A DNA stretch of 64,000 nt, taken from contig CM077115.1 of NCBI GenBank assembly GCA_039619475.1, positions 477,164,400 to 477,228,399 of the forward strand, read 5' to 3'. The notes below the pieces were generated by a model, which made no database searches, was not told the DNA's origin, and was given only the letters and a program-made list of their open reading frames with translations. Source of the DNA: Icerya purchasi. Lineage: Eukaryota > Arthropoda > Insecta > Hemiptera > Monophlebidae. Of the stretch, positions 22,171 through 32,729 are shown piece by piece. Position 1 is the first letter of the stretch. Each line of letters starts with the position of its first letter. A program made the position numbers and the translations under genes.

Positions 22171-23760
22171 TTAACCGACTTCAAAAAAGGAGGAGGTATT
22201 CAATTCGACTGTATTTTTTTTTTTATTTATTTATTTATTTATTTTTTTTTATGTGTATTACCAAAGAACTTTCTTCTAGATGAACATAAAAACTAACCCC
22301 ACCCCCATTAATAGAACAAATCACTACCCCTTACTTAAGTTTGCTGAGGCGGCTTTGAGGCGTAAGTTTCAACTGAGTAATTAAATCATTTCTGTTAAAT
22401 CCAAACATTTACGAAACCCTATTATTCAGGATTATCTGCTTTCTCTTCACAACTCATCCTAACTTAATTTAACTTAATGTAACTTAATTTAACTTAATGT
22501 AATTTTATTTAATTTTATTTAATTTATTTAATTAATTTATTTATAAATTGTAATTCAGTGATAGCCATTAAGTTTTGTTTCATTCAAGTCGTTAATTTCT
22601 TTTTGATTAAATATTAGTAGCTTATTATAGTTATAGAATTACAATTCTCACGTATGCACTAAATCAAACGTTATCCCAACAACTTTTATTTTCGTACATT
22701 ACGGCTACTGTATTTTACCTTTCTTATTATTACAGTTAATTTAACTAAGAATGTAATATAGCAATTAAATACTTTAATTTTCTTGGTAATAGTTGGGACT
22801 ATGTTCTTTATCATCCTGACTAATACCCACAATTTATCTATAAGTACACTTTTGCAAAGGACCTCTCACACACAACTCTTTTTTTTTTTTTTTTTTTTTT
22901 TTTTATTTTTCGTTTTCATCCTTTCATTAATCCTAGACTGTTAGTTTGAGTTCATAGTTACAATACACACAAAGTCCTCTGCACCTTTATACACTTATTT
23001 TCTTAATATACGGTTTATTTAAAAAAAAAAAAAAAAAAAAAAAAAGATGAACCGATTTTGATGATTCTTCTTTTATTTGAAAGGTGGTATTACTCATGTG
23101 GTCCCATTTAAATTTGATCAAGGTCTGACCGATAGTTTTTGAGTTATCTTTAATAATGCGGGAGATTGAAGCTTTTTGGATGCTTTTCATTCATAATTGT
23201 TTTCACCGTCGGATTAGATTTTTGACTTAAAATACTATAAATTTGCCAAATTACCATGGAAATGTAGCTTTTGGTGTTTTTACCGTGGAAATAAATGTTT
23301 TAATTTAATTGAATAAAAATGCACTAAAAAGTAAAAAATAAAATGCTTTTTTACAAAAAATAAATATCGATACTTGAAGATTTATTATAAAAATTTAAAA
23401 ATGCACTAAAAAGTAAAAAATAATTAATCCCGATAAAATATATATATCAGAGTGATATAACTTAAGGTGATATCGTAATTCTTATAAAACATTAATTTTT
23501 TGGAGTTGGCATCAAATTCATATTAAAAGAATAATTAAAAACTGCATTAAATGTTGATTAAATTGTTCCTAACATGAATTTAATTCCAACTCCAAAAAGT
23601 TAATGTTGTATAAGAATTACGATAATGTCATTTTAAGTTATATCACTCAGACGTATATTTTCTTATCGGGAGTAATTATATTTTTTACTTTTTAGTGCAT
23701 TTTTAAATTTTTATAATAAACCTTGAAGTCGGTATTTATTTTTTGTAAAAAAGCATTTTA
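22171..23760 (+). mobile_element. Foldback element family F, copy 3, split by an insertion
   Basis: The left part (22171-22285) begins TTAACCGACTTCAAAAAAGG and stops inside the conserved AGATGAACCGATTTTGATGA word. The right part (23045-23760) resumes at exactly that word and runs to the normal right end GCATTTTA. The 3' portion from about 23200 to 23759 reads identical, by eye, to 6477-7035 of copy 1, including both palindrome arms. The 5' portion differs at several sites. Confidence 0.85.
22286..23044 (+). mobile_element. 759-bp retroposed insert in foldback copy 3
   Basis: The insert is bounded by an exact 8-bp direct duplication, AGATGAAC, at 22278-22285 and 23045-23052. It ends in about 24 A residues just before the second duplication. 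These are marks of target-primed retroposition. The body is non-coding. It contains a short tandem tract of TAACTTAATTTAACTTAATG-like units (22452-22500) and a 25-base T-run (about 22879-22904). It could be a 5'-truncated LINE 3' UTR or another retroposed transcript; I cannot identify its source. Confidence 0.75.
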
Positions 23761-25251
23761 TAAATAGTATCTATTAATAATCACGTGAAGAAGGTGCAAT
23801 ATATATATAAAATCTGTATATTACGGAAAATTTATATTAAATTTAAACTGTAGAATTTAAAAATTTACGTAAACTTCATAATCTTGTCGGGATATTACAA
23901 AATTAAAAATCTAGCAAATACAAGTATAACACGAATTCTATGAAATAAGTAGTACTAAACAAAATATTTAAAAAAAGTAAACGCCTCAACTATTTAAAAA
24001 CTTAGTACGGCGGAGAGAAATAATTATAGTTTACAATTTGTAGACAACGTTCTATAAAATAAAAAAAATAAAAAAAAAAAACGAAAAAGAAAACGTGCTT
24101 GTGGAGCACGATCAGCTAAAAAAGAAAATATATATCATTCTCGCTTTCTTGATATTTATTGTAGTTTTTTTTTATCTTTGTATCCTTTTGTAGAAGCGAA
24201 ATGAAATTAAACTTAATACGCTTTCTGAAAGCTGCTGCGATGTGGTCAGTGTCGTATCGATTTTTATCCTTTTAAACAGGTATAGTATTTCGATATCATG
24301 AAAAACGTCGAAAAAACTAATATTGACCCCGTGTGAAATACTATACAGCAAATATAATTAACTCATACTCTAGTTATTTATGTGTAGTTGTCGTTGTAAT
24401 TGAGATAGATCGATAACGTCTCCCCCAGTAACGACTAGAGTGCTTGATTTCTTACAGAATTTTGAGCCACTTAACAGTGTGACCTTAGTAAAACCCCGTG
24501 GTTTGGAAAATAATACATCTAACTATAACCCGGGACCGGAAAAAGAAACGGCTAAAGCCTACTTTCTTAGACGATTTCATTTTGGTGATTTTAAAATTCG
24601 AATATATATTAGGAATCTAACGTTCCAATCGGTTTTCAAGGTCGCATTTTTTCCATTATTTTCAAACTTGTAACGCCAAAGTTTTTCTTATTTTCACACC
24701 CATCGGCTATTTTTTGTTTTGCATTTAGCAGGCAATGGCGTCGGTTGAATTAAAGGTTATTTTTTTACACCCGATCGCATTAGTCCGGCAGCACAGTTTC
24801 GGAGCTCCTCCCGTGTAAAAGTTTAAATTGTGTACGTTGAAGAAGGTGCCACTGAAATCAGATCAGTAAAATATTCAGATTATACTATTTTCTTCAATAA
24901 CAATTCGTCTGCTGACAATACATATCGGTAAGGTTTAGTTCTGGGTATATAATGAGCGAAATTTTCTAAAAGTGTGAGACTGGCTTTCTTCTTATTGATC
25001 TGAACGCTTATCCGGTTAGTAATACTGACAATGAGAATATGGAATCGGACATTAAGCTATATATGTAATGGCATTGCGGTTGAGGACAATTTCAGCTGTT
25101 CTAAATTCCATCGAAATTTTAATCGATTGCAGCGGTAAGGTGAAATTCTTTCATATTATTCCGGTATTACGCCAATTGGTCTGCAACATTTCGAAATGGC
25201 GTTTGCATTTTTTCTAATGAAAAAAACTCTTTCGCGTAATATTTTTTACCG
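23761..25251. other. Unassigned spacer
   Basis: No gene is supported. The open frame at 24440-24673 (+, 77 codons) has no known domain. A-runs occur near 24061-24081. Confidence 0.45.
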
Positions 25252-25259
25252 TTTCTAAG

Positions 25260-25847
25260 CTGGACTGGATTTAGGGGACGGGTAGGGAGGGCTGCAGCCC
25301 CGGGCCCCGCTTTATAAAGGGGCTCCCACCTCCAACGTGGATAGTTCCAAACATTTATATTGCATATAGAATATTTGTAACTACACCAATTACAAATTGT
25401 GAGGCAGAAAGATCTTTTTCGATATTAAAAAGAATTAAAAACATGTACAGATTAACCCCATGCTAGATGATAGATTATCGGCATTATAAAGATTAACGAT
25501 TGGAACAGATTTTCTCCGTTCAGTAGATTTAACGATATTATACAAGAATTTGCAGAAAAAAAAAAAAAAACAAGAAAAAATTCATCGTTTAAAATTTCAT
25601 ATTGTATATATACATATATATATTATATATATGTATATATATACATATTATTTTTTTTGCCATCAAAAATTATACCCATTGTCTATATGATATTTAGTTT
25701 TGTTTACATTAATAATTATATGTTAATTCGTGAATTCAAAATAATATAATTAAATTAAATTAAAGAAAATTTAGTTATTCCATAAAACTGATAGGGCCCC
25801 TAATATTTCCGTAGCCCCGGGCCTATCATACACTTAATCCGGGTCTG
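25260..25847 (+). mobile_element. hAT element, deletion derivative with 8-bp target duplication
   Basis: The left end CTGGACTGGATTTAGGGG and the reversed right end CAGACCCGGATTAAGTG form imperfect terminal inverted repeats. Flanks TTTCTAAG (25252-25259) and TTTCTAAA (25848-25855) form an 8-bp duplication with one mismatch, as expected for hAT. GC-rich subterminal stretches (GCAGCCCCGGGCCCC and GTAGCCCCGGGCC) lie just inside. The 588-bp body keeps only the C-terminal dimerisation part of a transposase. Confidence 0.75.
25399..25465 (+). pseudogene. hAT transposase C-terminal (dimerisation) relic
   Basis: The plus-strand frame from 25399 reads CEAERSFSILKRIKNMYRLT and then runs into stops. 'AERSFS.LKRIKN..R' is the hallmark start of the hAT C-terminal dimerisation domain. 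The remainder of the domain (downstream, ending in an EFAEKK-like segment near 25540-25560) is broken by stops and frame changes. Confidence 0.7.
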
Positions 25848-25855
25848 TTTCTAAA

Positions 25856-27091
25856 CTTGTTACTCTTTTAAAAACCTTTTATTCTTTTAAATAAGCGAAA
25901 AAATATCATCCTACATTAACACAAAAAAAATTACCTCAATAGACATTCAGAGGGAAAATTAGTTACTGTTATATTCGGTGGCCATTTTTTTTTTTTTTCA
26001 AAATTTTTTAAAATCTAAATATGGAATTTGTATGTAAAATTGAAATTTGAACGCTGATGATAAAAACATTGTACGAAGAGAACAAAATTCTAAAATTCAT
26101 AGATAAAATATAAAATGAAGAAAAAACGGTATTTAAAAGAATAAAAAAAACTGTTGGAATAGATTTAATATTTGAATCTTAAATTTTTTGATAAAGCTAA
26201 AGATCGTTGTAAGCTCATTATAATTTCGAGTGTATTTTTCCTCTGTAAAAGATCAATTCTTTTTAAAACCGCTATAGTAATCGTTGGGTCCGTGGTCCCT
26301 GAGATTATTTCGCGCTCCAAACGCCTACGAATTTTTCGGTGAAGAAGATCATTGCGAAAATGAACATGGAATAGCGCTTCGATACGGGCACTGTTGGGCC
26401 AGCGTGTTTTACTGTAAAATATTTTTTTTCCCATACTGAGAAGGAGTTTTAGGACAACAACGATGTGAACCTACTCACAGATTCTACTCATAATAACGTA
26501 GTCAGTTCTACGCCATAGTGTTGTCTCAGCTCAGTCATTGGTTACCCCCACTGTACTATTTCATGTTTTGTGCGCAGTTTGGCAAATATTCGACAACCGA
26601 ATGATGAATTCATTGGTATAATTCTTGTCAAATCTACCACATCTAGGTTAGAATTTTTTAAATAGGCAGAGCTTTTTAGGGGGTTAGTTTAATTGATTAG
26701 CCGTTACATAACAAAACGTTTCTTCCACATGTATTATATTACTAGTGTTCGCCCATTGGTCGAAATTCGACCATAATTATTATTAAAAATTTGAGAAAAA
26801 CATATATGAATTTGCGCATATTTCCGTTTTTTTTTTTTTCTACTCTTATATATATGTATATATTAGGTTCATTATGTATCTGAAAACATGCACACTTTTA
26901 TATGTACTTCCAATACCCAAACAGTTCAAAATTATAATTAAATAAAAACGAAATTCAATAAAATAGCAGTAAATCACAATTTTTAAAAAACGCTCATTTA
27001 TCGCGATATTAAATGACACCTTATAAGATTTAGTGCACTCTAAAATAGCCAATAATAATGATTATTAAGAATAATTAAAACATTTTAATTT
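25856..27091. other. Non-coding stretch with one 89-codon open frame
   Basis: An open frame on the minus strand (26165-26434, 89 codons) encodes a basic peptide starting MGKKIFYSKTRWPNSARIEA. It has no domain I recognise and no supporting context. ACTAGTGTTCGCCC at 26740-26753 may be the end of a repeat (compare 14855-14880). The rest is AT-rich with short A- and T-runs. Confidence 0.4.
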
Positions 27092-28226
27092 CTTTTTTTT
27101 CCCATCACAACTGACCAGTTTTAGTGGTCATTTAGCGATTAATTTATTGCGATAAAGAATGTTTTGTGGAGGGGTAGTACTCAGCAGTACTCCCTCTGAA
27201 CTTTATAATGGCTGGACAAGGTCTAGAGGCTTATTTCGCCACAGTCTACGTATTTCACCGGAGTTATCCAGCAAATTGTTAGCAAGTGGGTTCATATGGA
27301 TGCTAAGTCGGGCAACATGTTTATTTGCTTGTTTTTTTTTGATTTCTTCCTCCACAGACATGACATGTTCAAGTCATTATGGAGGGTATAATTTGAGACA
27401 TACCAGGAGGCTGCAGTAATGGTTCTCAGTACCCTATTTTGATATCGTTGTATTTTCTGTAATTTCGATGTTTTTACGCAGCCCCACAGCTGTATACCGT
27501 ACAGCCAGATCGGGTTTAGAGTTATTTTATACAATAGAGTTTTATTGTCTAACGATAAGCCCGATCTCTTAGCTAACAGCCACGACATGGTTCTAGTTTT
27601 AAACGTCAAATGCTCCATTTTTTTTTTTTTCGAATGTGAGTACCCCAGGTCAGTCTAGCGTCCAAGTGCATGCCTAAATATTTTACGTTATTGGCATGTG
27701 GTATTACGACGTTATTTATTTTGATTGGTAGGCGTTCAATTTTTCGATTTGTGAATGAAATATGCGTCGACTTACTTTCATTGACTACTATGCGCCATCG
27801 TTTTAGCCAAGTTTCCACATGCCGAAGTGACTCCTGCAGTTTTTCTATGGTTGTGTTTTCACACTTACCAACGGCCAAGATGACTGCGTCATCCGCGTAC
27901 AAAGCTACTTCTGTATTATCCAGCATCGGGAAGTCGGTCGTGTAGATCAGGTACAATATTGGACCCAGAACGCCCGCCTGCGGAACCCCGGCCCTTACCG
28001 GAAAAATATCTGAGTATTCATCGGTTTATTTTCACTCGAAAATATCTTTCTTGTATATACGATTTAAATAGTAGATAGCAATGAGGAATCAGAAGTTTAA
28101 TATTATACAATAATCCTTGATGCCATACCCTATCGAAAGCCTGCTGGACATCCAGAAACGCGGCTGTACAAATATTCTTGTTTTCCAAGCTATTTTCAAT
28201 AATCTTCGTTAGTCTGTGAACCAAAC
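27092..28226 (-). mobile_element. 5'-truncated jockey-type LINE
   Basis: This minus-strand copy has lost everything upstream of the reverse transcriptase mid-domain. It runs from about 28226 (VHRLTKIIENSLENK) through the RT core and C-terminal thumb to a short 3' UTR. It ends near an A-rich segment (complement of TTTCTTTTTTTTCCCA at 27091-27105). I found no target duplication. The surviving protein part is described separately. Confidence 0.8.
27187..28224 (-). pseudogene. Jockey-type reverse transcriptase, broken by frameshifts
   Basis: RT blocks occur in order on the minus strand. AAFLDVQQAFDRVWHQGLLY carries the first catalytic aspartate (28018-28224). AGVPQAGVLGPILYLIYTTD follows (about 27940-28005). 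VALYADDAVILAVGK contains the YADD catalytic motif (27606-27956). YLGMHLDARLTW comes next, then IWLYGIQLWGC (27292-27618). The C-terminus, NPLANNLLDNSGEIRR, ends in KPLDLVQPL and a stop near 27187. At least three frame changes are needed: near 28015, at the T-run 27619-27631 (A-run in sense) and near 27295. It cannot encode an active enzyme. Confidence 0.9.
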
Positions 28227-28989
28227 ATTTTAATAAGCACAGATGTACTGGCTATAGCGATTTCTTTTTTCATTTTTTGTATTCATTTTTTTTTTTTCGG
28301 ATAAGAAAAATTAGATAAAAAAAAGCTGTTTCCAAAGTTTGTTTACTGATAACAGTAAATATCATCAATAGTTACCAAACGGGAGGAAGGAGAAGAAAAT
28401 CGGTTAATAAACATAGGAGAACAAGATACTGAACTGTTTTGTCTTTGCCTATTTATATATATATCTACTCGTAGATATTCAAATACAGTTATCAAATAAG
28501 AAACATTTTTTGACGCTAATTTTTATTTTAAATTTGTTTTTAAATATTTCGTATACACAAGTTTTCTAATTGCGTTTTTTTGGCCCAGCATTGAACTGCT
28601 TCCTAGAGTTGTTATATAATTAAATACTTATTTTTATAAAAAAAAATTATTTATATATTTTTTCTACATTGCATCTTATAATACATATGTTAAATGTGTA
28701 TACGTTTCGCGTAGAGGGAGACATGAATTATGACTTGATTTAAAACTTAACTATGTGCCCGAAAAGGAAACATTTTCTGCACTGAATTGGCGAACGGACA
28801 CTGAGCGCAACCTCGAAAATCAGGGTGTAGATCGAAACTCGTATCAGGCAAAGAAGAGTTCTCGAAACAAATTTCAACTTATCTATCTATTTCACTGGTA
28901 CCAAGCTAAGCTACACCGCAGTGATAATTTAAGAATCCCACTACCGTTCTTTCCAAACGATCCCCTCCCCAGTGTACTACCCATCCTTA
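28227..28989. other. Unassigned spacer
   Basis: AT-rich. A 125-codon open frame on the plus strand (28755-29132) overlaps the antisense of the mariner relic at its end and shows no known domain; I regard it as chance. Confidence 0.45.
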
Positions 28990-29049
28990 AGGAAAAGGGA
29001 ATTAACTGGAACTCTGACCGTACACATCAGTATGTTGAACTCCCCCAGG

Positions 29050-29690
29050 AGGATAGTCCGATTGTTGCGAACTTATCTCTGCTGAGCGATCGTTCGGACC
29101 AGGACTTGCGATTTCTCTTGAATTTCTTCTAAACTTCGAAAACGACATCCTTTCAAGATGGATTTTGGTTTCGAAAATAGGAGAAAGTCTGCTGGAGCCG
29201 TATTTGGAGAGCAGGGAGGATGGAGAAGCACGGCTTTTTCATTACTGGCCAAAAATTAGCCAACAAGCAGAGACGAATGACTTGGCTCGTTGTCATGATT
29301 TTTGCTGAGACGCGATGCATGCCAAGTGTTTCTGTCAAAATTTCGTGACACGACCCAATGCTGATCCCGACTTCTTCTGCCACCTCCGGCGCAGTTAAAC
29401 GACGATTTCCACGAATCGCAGATCGAACGACATCAGTGTTTTCATCATTTGTTGACATCTAAGGGGATGTCCTGATCTTGCATTTTCGTCGGTTGATGAT
29501 CCGCTCGATTTGAAATTGCGTAAACTACTCGTAACATTGTATGTGGCTCATACAGTTCTCCTTATAGGCTTGCTGGAACAATAGCCATGTTTTAGAAAAA
29601 GATTTGCCGATATTAAAGCAAAATTTATTAGTGTTGCAACGGTGCTCCACAAAGTCCTTTATTTCCGTTTTTTCATTATCTTGCAGAGCG
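29050..29690 (-). pseudogene. Mariner-family transposase with central deletion
   Basis: Minus-strand frames give, in order, an N-terminal helix-turn-helix region (NKFCFNIGKSFSKTWLLFQQ then AYKENCMSHIQCYE), a stop, and then a second helix-turn-helix (VRSAIRGNRRLTAPEVAEEV followed by GISIGSCHEILTETLGMHRV) at 29300-29460. The sequence then jumps to the C-terminal part: HDNEPSHSSLLV with a catalytic-type aspartate, then EKAVLLHPPCSPNTAPADFL and FSKPKSILKGCRF in another frame. The stretch between the second DNA-binding region and HDN, with the first catalytic aspartate, is missing. Stops and frameshifts show it is dead. I could not locate the terminal inverted repeats. Confidence 0.8.
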
Positions 29691-29879
29691 CTGACTGAAC
29701 CTGTTCACTTGATCGTTCTGTTCGCTAACCGATCACATTACCGTAATGCGGTAAGCGCCTTAATTCTTTTCGAAAGAATGTCGTCACGTGTAGCATGACG
29801 CGCGAATTTAAATGTTACACCGTTCGAACGCAATTTCCAAAGTTCGGTCTTTTTTTTTTTTGAACAGACCATGTATACA

Positions 29880-30110
29880 TATTTATAATTGTGTTTTCAG
29901 CGATCGGCCGTTTAAGAAAGATGGCTGTAGGTGTTTAACCGAAATATATTATTTAAAATAAAATATAAAAATTAATTTAATATTATAATAAATTAGAAAT
30001 AAATTAAATCTACGAGTAGCCAGGGATCTCGTGGTTGGCATCCCTGAGGGCTATTAAAACAAGTAAATCGCTTCAATTGGCATCCTTGGCGGGGATAAAA
30101 TACGACGCCA
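29880..30110 (-). repeat. Dispersed repeat family H, partial copy E
   Basis: Two landmarks of family H are present in reverse orientation: TGTGTTTTCAGCGATCGGCC near 29889 and GGGATCTCGTGGTTGGCATC near 30023. The remainder of the family is absent, so this is a fragment of one end. Confidence 0.5.
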
Positions 30111-31560
30111 TAATACCGTTACGTATTATAATTGTTAATGTATAATATGTACATTAATGATTACGATATTTTACGTCGGGGCCAATATGCAAAATTATGG
30201 TATCGTTTCTGTATCGAGACTATATGTAACGGAAGTGTTTTGTGAAAGTTATATCGGCGGTAGTTGTATACTCGAATTTGATAAGCTCTCTCTCTTTCGC
30301 GGAAACTTTGAAACGCGACGCCTTTGTCGAGTTACGAAAATTATGTTAATTTTGAAGACACAATTAAGGATCTGAAGGTACGCGTTGTCCTTTTGATCAA
30401 ATAATGTTAGAACTATTTTGAGGTTTAATTTAGGAGACGAAGTTTGTTATAGGTGAAATATTTTCAGTTGATGCGGCGTTATTTTTTATTATTTCCTGTT
30501 CATTTTGGATTAGTCGATCTTTCGTTTTGTAAACGGATTAATCGTTTTATTTTTTATTTTCGTTTATTTTTACTCCCCCCGTTTGTTAAGCGAAAGCTGT
30601 CAATCATTTAACAAAAAAAAAAAAAACCCAACAAGAAAGGTAATTCTATTTTTGTTTTAATAAAATACCTGTTCTCGATACCTCTTTCTTAAACTGCTTA
30701 TTTCGTCGTTTTCATCGCGTAGGCCGAAAATTATTTACAAACTTTGCAGGATTCGTTTTTCCGCCTTAAGGAGAAAGTTTGGCCTACTAAGGTGAGAAAG
30801 TCTAATCCATTTGGAGTTTTTCCCGTCTTTCGAGGATACTTCGTGCGAATAATTACCATTTGAACATGAATAACGCCGTTTTTTCTCTTCCTCTTCTTTT
30901 GTTGGCTGCTTCTTCTTGACCGGTTGCTCCGTTTTTTATTTATTTTCATTTTAACCGCTGCCGCGAGACAGCTGTCGAAGAATCGTTAAACGCGTGATTT
31001 TGCTAGCGTATGTGTGTATTTTTCTATGGGGAAAAAAAAAAAGGAAATAATACGAGTTGCGAAACAAGCTGAAAACGATTTTAAAAAAAAATCGGAAAGG
31101 TAACTCTGAAAGGAAAATTAGCGTCGTAAATGTCAGAAGAAATCCAATTAGAAAAAAGATGGTTTTGTTTTAATGTAATTTCAGAATTTGTTCCGTTTTC
31201 ACCGGCATAAATAAAATTCGAACGATTTTTTTTTGGATTTTTTTTCGGATTTTTTTTTCTTTTTTAATTTGCGCGTTACGAGCTTTGAGATCGACCGTTA
31301 AGAAAAAAAATTGCTAATCGATTTTTCCTTGTCTCGTTCATGACGACTGCGTAGCGAATCCGGATGGATAATTTGATATCAACTACTGAAAACTAGATTA
31401 AACTACAGCATAGAAATGTTGTATTCCCGAACTTCTTGGAGTGATAGATCGGCGTAGATTGAATAGTTAGACCCCGGTGAGAGGATATGCAGGTGTTTTG
31501 TTATATCATTTGGAAAAGTTGCTAATGAATGCGTAATATAAAAGTTTGGTAGTGTAAAAT
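30111..31560. other. Unassigned spacer
   Basis: No supported gene. The open frames at 30157-30375 (+) and 30731-30949 (-) have no recognised domain. A- and T-runs occur at 30611-30625, 31029-31042 and 31226-31262. Confidence 0.45.
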
Positions 31561-31672
31561 AGAGATGCGCAAATCAACTCCGCCAGAATGGTTTTGGATA
31601 TATGTGTCCTTTCCGATTGCGGACATATATCCGCTTCACAATTCCAACTCCGGCGGAGTTACATATCTCTTA
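31561..31672. repeat. 110-bp nested palindrome
   Basis: The outer ends AGAGATGCGCAAATCAACTC(CGCC) and (GGCG)GAGTTACATATCTCT are complementary with a few mismatches. Inside them GGATATATGTGTCC pairs with GGACATATATCC around a GATTGC-containing centre. The whole could fold into one long hairpin. A related sequence (GGAGATATGTCAAATTACTC) occurs at about 31999. It may be a small foldback MITE; no coding content. Confidence 0.55.
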
Positions 31673-31793
31673 TCTAGTGTTTTATCGCACTCTTCGCTGC
31701 CTATTCAACTCCAACTCCACGTAGCACTCTGAACGCACGAAGCAATAAAACGTCTTTGAACACGATGCGCATTTTCTTCACGCAATTCCGATT

Positions 31794-31824
<31 letters not shown>

Positions 31825-32414
31825 TTTTGATGAAATGGCTAGTTTGCACCGCGTTGTTAAATATAGCTTATTACGCATCCAGATTTGAAAATATTAAATC
31901 ACGCCGTCGTTATTACTATACTGCAATCTATGAGCCGAACGTAATTCCGTGAAACAGTAATAAGGCAAATTTGGACAGTTGCGCGCAGCTGACGCCTTCC
32001 TGAGTGGAGATATGTCAAATTACTCCACCAAAGGTGAATTTAACTGTGTCCGGAATGACAATATTTGTTCGTTATGTGACGTCTTCTGTGATATATTTCC
32101 GAGGATATAACTGTGTCCACCCATGCCTAGATTGTAAAATATAAAACGGAAGTTGTTTTTTAACGAAATAAAGGTACATATGTCCAAAACCTTCATTTTG
32201 TTCCATTTACTACGTGGAAGAAATATTGGTATTATTACATGTTATCGAACTTATCCATTGTAAAATGTTTCTTTTGATTTCCGCACTGTAAAAACGACCT
32301 TGAATGCATTTCCTCGCTGTATATTCGTTTTTTTTTCTAATTCTATCATTCTACGCATCCGATCTCTAATTTACAACCTTTGTTATCGACAGTCACCGGT
32401 CATTGATTTCGTTT
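31673..32414. other. Unassigned, possibly related to palindrome
   Basis: Contains a 28-base T-run at 31803-31828. Fragments of the palindrome sequence recur (GGAGATATGTC near 31999 and CTGTGTCC words near 32044 and 32111), so it may belong to the same element. No gene seen. Confidence 0.35.
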
Positions 32415-32510
32415 AGATCCCTGGTTTAGGTGCCGGACTTGTAGGTAACGAAAAGGCGGACTATCTCGGCTATTACTTCTGGGCGTCTTCCCTTCTCACA
32501 AATTAATAAA
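32415..32510 (+). pseudogene. LINE RNase H fragment
   Basis: A short plus-strand frame reads PGLGAGLVGNEKADYLGYYF. It matches the 'GH.G..GNE.AD.LA' block near the end of LINE-type RNase H domains. No flanking LINE blocks were found, so this is a tiny relic. Confidence 0.5.
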
Positions 32511-32696
32511 TATTACTAAAAATATCCAAATAATTGAAAATCCAAAACAGAAATCGTTATTTTAAATTCTGAATCCGCTTTTAATACGCGTCGGTACTTA
32601 GCCAATGTCTGTTAATCCAAAAATAGGGAAAAAGAAACATGACCAAAACGGGCATTTTCAAATACTATGTAATAAATTATGATGATAATGATGATG

Positions 32697-32729
<33 letters not shown>
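32697..32729. repeat. (ATT)n microsatellite
   Basis: Eleven uninterrupted ATT units preceded by GATGAT/AATGATGATGAT repeats. It could be an independent microsatellite or the tail of a degenerate LINE. Confidence 0.9.

Noticed and set aside
22452..22545. CRISPR-like array of TAACTTAATTTAACTTAATG
   Set aside because: Only about two near-contiguous AT-rich units without spacers, inside a retroposed insert in a eukaryotic genome; it is a simple tandem repeat.
28755..29132. 125-codon plus-strand open frame as a gene
   Set aside because: Its 3' part overlaps the antisense of the mariner relic and it has no known domain.
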